This document shows positions 5,112-6,022 of a DNA stretch of 6,022 bases, in pieces. The DNA lies in contig SCRB01000487.1 in the NCBI GenBank assembly GCA_004299545.1, positions 1-6,022 on the forward strand, in the 5' to 3' direction. Within the stretch, counting starts at the first letter, position 1. Every line of letters begins with the position of its first letter. Below the pieces are notes generated by a model. The model did not search any database, was not told the origin of the DNA, and was given only the letters and a program-made list of their open reading frames with translations. The stretch comes from Rhizobiaceae bacterium (GTDB taxonomy: Bacteria; Pseudomonadota; Alphaproteobacteria; Rhizobiales; Rhizobiaceae). Made by a program: the position numbers and the translations under genes.

Positions 5112-5693
5112 TCAGAACTTGAAGCTGATGCGCGCGCGGATCACGTCCGCATTGGCGTCGATGCCGGTATGGTCGAAATTGCCGAAGCCGTAATGCAGGT
5201 ATTCGATGCCGGGAACTATATGGTTGGTCGCGGCCCATTCGATGCCGGCGCCGGCGACCCAGCCCGTATCGTCGAAAGGACCGGCCTTGGCATAGGCGAC
5301 ACCGCCGGTGCCGTAGATCATCCAGCGGTCGATAGCGTAGCCGAGGCGGGCGCGGCCGGTGATCGTGTAGTCGACGCTGCGGCCGTCGAACTTCATGCCG
5401 CTGGCGTCCATGTCGCCCTCGATGCCGAGAACGATTGGGTTCCATTCGTAATTATAGCCGATATGACCGCCGCCAATGACGCCGTTATCGTCATTCGGGC
5501 CGGCATCCGCCCAGCCATAGCCGACATTGCCGCCGATATAAAAGCCGCTCCAGGTGAAAGCCGGGGCAGTAATGATGGGGGCGGCCGGCGGTGCTGGCGG
5601 TTGCTCGACCACGTCTGCCGCATACGCCGTTGCGGTGAGAGCGGTCGTGCCGAGGGCGAAGGCGGCAATTGCCGCCAGAATGGTGCGTGACAT
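5112..5693 (-). CDS. Omp25/Omp31-like small outer membrane beta-barrel protein
   Basis: A 193-residue outer membrane protein. A Sec signal peptide occupies residues 1-25 (SRTILAAIAAFALG core, cleavage after AYA at 23-25). A proline/alanine-rich linker follows (about 31-45), then a beta-barrel domain opening with WSGFYIGGNVGYGW (48-61), the hallmark of the Omp25/Omp31 family of Brucella and rhizobia. Later strands include GIEGD (90-94), TGRARLGYAIDRWMIYGTGG (112-131), GIEYLHYGFG (162-171) and RARISFKF (186-193). The terminal phenylalanine is the recognition signal of the outer membrane assembly machinery. Family members are mostly structural barrels, not proven pores. I chose the ATG at 5693: GGAG (5701-5704) lies seven bases upstream and the signal peptide starts here, whereas the upstream ATG at 5717 adds eight polar residues. 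It is followed by a hairpin terminator. Confidence 0.92.
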   Translation of the reverse strand: MSRTILAAIAAFALGTTALTATAYAADVVEQPPAPPAAPIITAPAFTWSGFYIGGNVGYGWADAGPNDDNGVIGGGHIGYNYEWNPIVLGIEGDMDASGMKFDGRSVDYTITGRARLGYAIDRWMIYGTGGVAYAKAGPFDDTGWVAGAGIEWAATNHIVPGIEYLHYGFGNFDHTGIDANADVIRARISFKF

Positions 5694-5724
5694 ATGTTCA
5701 CTCCTTTCCCTGCCCACCCCCGAT

Positions 5725-5747
5725 TTGGGCGCCTATGAAGGCCCCAA
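5725..5747. repeat. Hairpin in the leader of the outer membrane protein gene
   Basis: TTGGGCGCC (5725-5733) pairs with GGCCCCAA (5740-5747): eight pairs, one bulged base and a six-base loop. It sits about 30 bases before the start codon, just upstream of the ribosome site. It may be a 5' stabilising or regulatory stem in the mRNA, as is known for some abundant outer membrane protein mRNAs. Its role is inferred only. Confidence 0.35.
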
Positions 5748-5759
5748 TGCGGCAAGTGG

Positions 5760-5787
5760 CTTTCTGTTCCGGAAGAAAGTTCCGAAG
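5760..5787. repeat. Palindrome and direct repeat upstream of the outer membrane protein gene
   Basis: The perfect palindrome TTCCGGAA (5767-5774) is flanked by CTTTC (5760-5764) and GAAAG (5775-5779), giving a near-perfect 20-base palindrome. GTTCCGGAAG (5766-5775) is repeated as GTTCCGAAG (5779-5787), 13 bases on. It lies 67 to 94 bases upstream of the barrel gene start, where an operator or upstream promoter element would be expected. No regulator can be named. Confidence 0.4.
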
Positions 5788-5801
5788 GGGAAAGGAGTGT
5801 G

Positions 5802-5822
5802 GCCGGCCGGCAACAGGCCGAC
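5802..5822 (-). terminator. Possible terminator after grpE
   Basis: On the minus strand GTCGGCC (5822-5816) pairs with GGCCGGC (5808-5802) across a seven-base loop, with one G-U pair, 18 bases after the grpE stop codon. The bases that follow are C-rich with only scattered Ts, so it may be a weak terminator or simply a 3' stabilising hairpin. Confidence 0.35.
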
Positions 5823-5840
5823 GGGAGCGATGTGCGCCGC

Positions 5841-6022
5841 TCAGGCGTCCTTTTCGGCGCGCGCGTCGGGCGGGCCGGGTTCGGCTGCGGGTTGCGGAGC
5901 CGCCGTCTTCGGGCCGCCCTTCGACACGCCGACCATTGCCGGGCGCAGCACCCTGTCGCCGATGACGTAGCCTGTCTGGACGACCTGCGTGACGGTTCCG
6001 GAGGGGACGTCCGGGTTGGGGA
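5841..6022 (-). CDS. grpE: GrpE, nucleotide exchange factor for DnaK (C-terminal part only)
   Basis: The last 59 residues of GrpE; the gene runs off the right edge of the window. The visible part begins [20 protein letters not shown], followed by [18 protein letters not shown], the end of the GrpE beta-domain, which contacts the DnaK ATPase domain. It then has a low-complexity proline/alanine-rich tail ending EKDA, common in rhizobial GrpE. GrpE acts in the cytoplasm, releasing ADP from DnaK in the DnaK-DnaJ-GrpE chaperone cycle. The long dimerisation helix lies outside the window. It is on the same strand as the outer membrane protein gene, but 147 bases and a possible terminator separate them, so they are probably independent units. 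Confidence 0.94.
   Translation of the reverse strand, partial: PNPDVPSGTVTQVVQTGYVIGDRVLRPAMVGVSKGGPKTAAPQPAAEPGPPDARAEKDA

Noticed and set aside
4957..5445. Minus-strand frame of 162 codons, very Arg- and His-rich, overlapping the 3' half of the outer membrane protein gene.
   Set aside because: Out-of-frame translation of the barrel gene; extreme composition and no ribosome site.
5052..5690. Plus-strand open frame of 212 codons opposite the outer membrane protein gene.
   Set aside because: Composition is Ala/Asp/Gly/Val-rich without domain features. The minus-strand gene has a signal peptide, barrel motifs and terminal phenylalanine.

Overview
The window is GC-rich bacterial chromosome with tightly packed genes, strong G/C third-position bias and good Shine-Dalgarno sequences. 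Its gene content points to an alphaproteobacterium of the order Hyphomicrobiales (Rhizobiales), most likely Rhizobiaceae. The signs are a rhizobial-type 'urease operon accessory' protein, an Omp25/Omp31-like small outer membrane protein, an FrcK-like P-loop kinase and a GrpE tail of rhizobial style. The genus cannot be fixed from this window. I see no tRNA, rRNA, CRISPR array, insertion sequence or phage gene.

Layout, left to right. Plus strand: a complete 212-residue protein with sialyltransferase (GT29)-like motifs (22-660), probably the last gene of a urease operon lying to the left, followed by a hairpin terminator (678-707). Next come a DUF3995-type four-helix membrane protein (831-1271) and a class II aldolase/adducin-domain protein (1327-2094). 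The aldolase gene converges on a minus-strand pair: a D-lyxose/D-mannose-type cupin sugar isomerase (2760-3446), followed 13 bases downstream by a uridine-kinase/FrcK-like P-loop kinase (2114-2746). The leader of that pair carries a strong interrupted inverted repeat (3503-3540). Then, still on the minus strand, come exported methionine sulfoxide reductases msrB (4377-4868) and msrA (3578-4312), read in that order, with a candidate promoter at 4913-4940. A hairpin-rich gap separates them from a small outer membrane beta-barrel gene (5112-5693), which lies downstream of the 3' end of grpE (5841-6022, cut by the window edge).

How the genes may work together. MsrB and MsrA both carry export signals and should form an envelope repair system that reduces the R and S forms of methionine sulfoxide. 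Both appear to be one-cysteine enzymes. The isomerase and kinase look like a small sugar-use or salvage operon. The convergent aldolase raises the possibility of an isomerase-kinase-aldolase route, but its usual catalytic glutamate position is alanine, so this is only a hypothesis. The most unusual item is the bacterial GT29-like protein linked to urease. Its sialylmotif-like L, S and VS elements are recognisable, yet its substrate is unknown.
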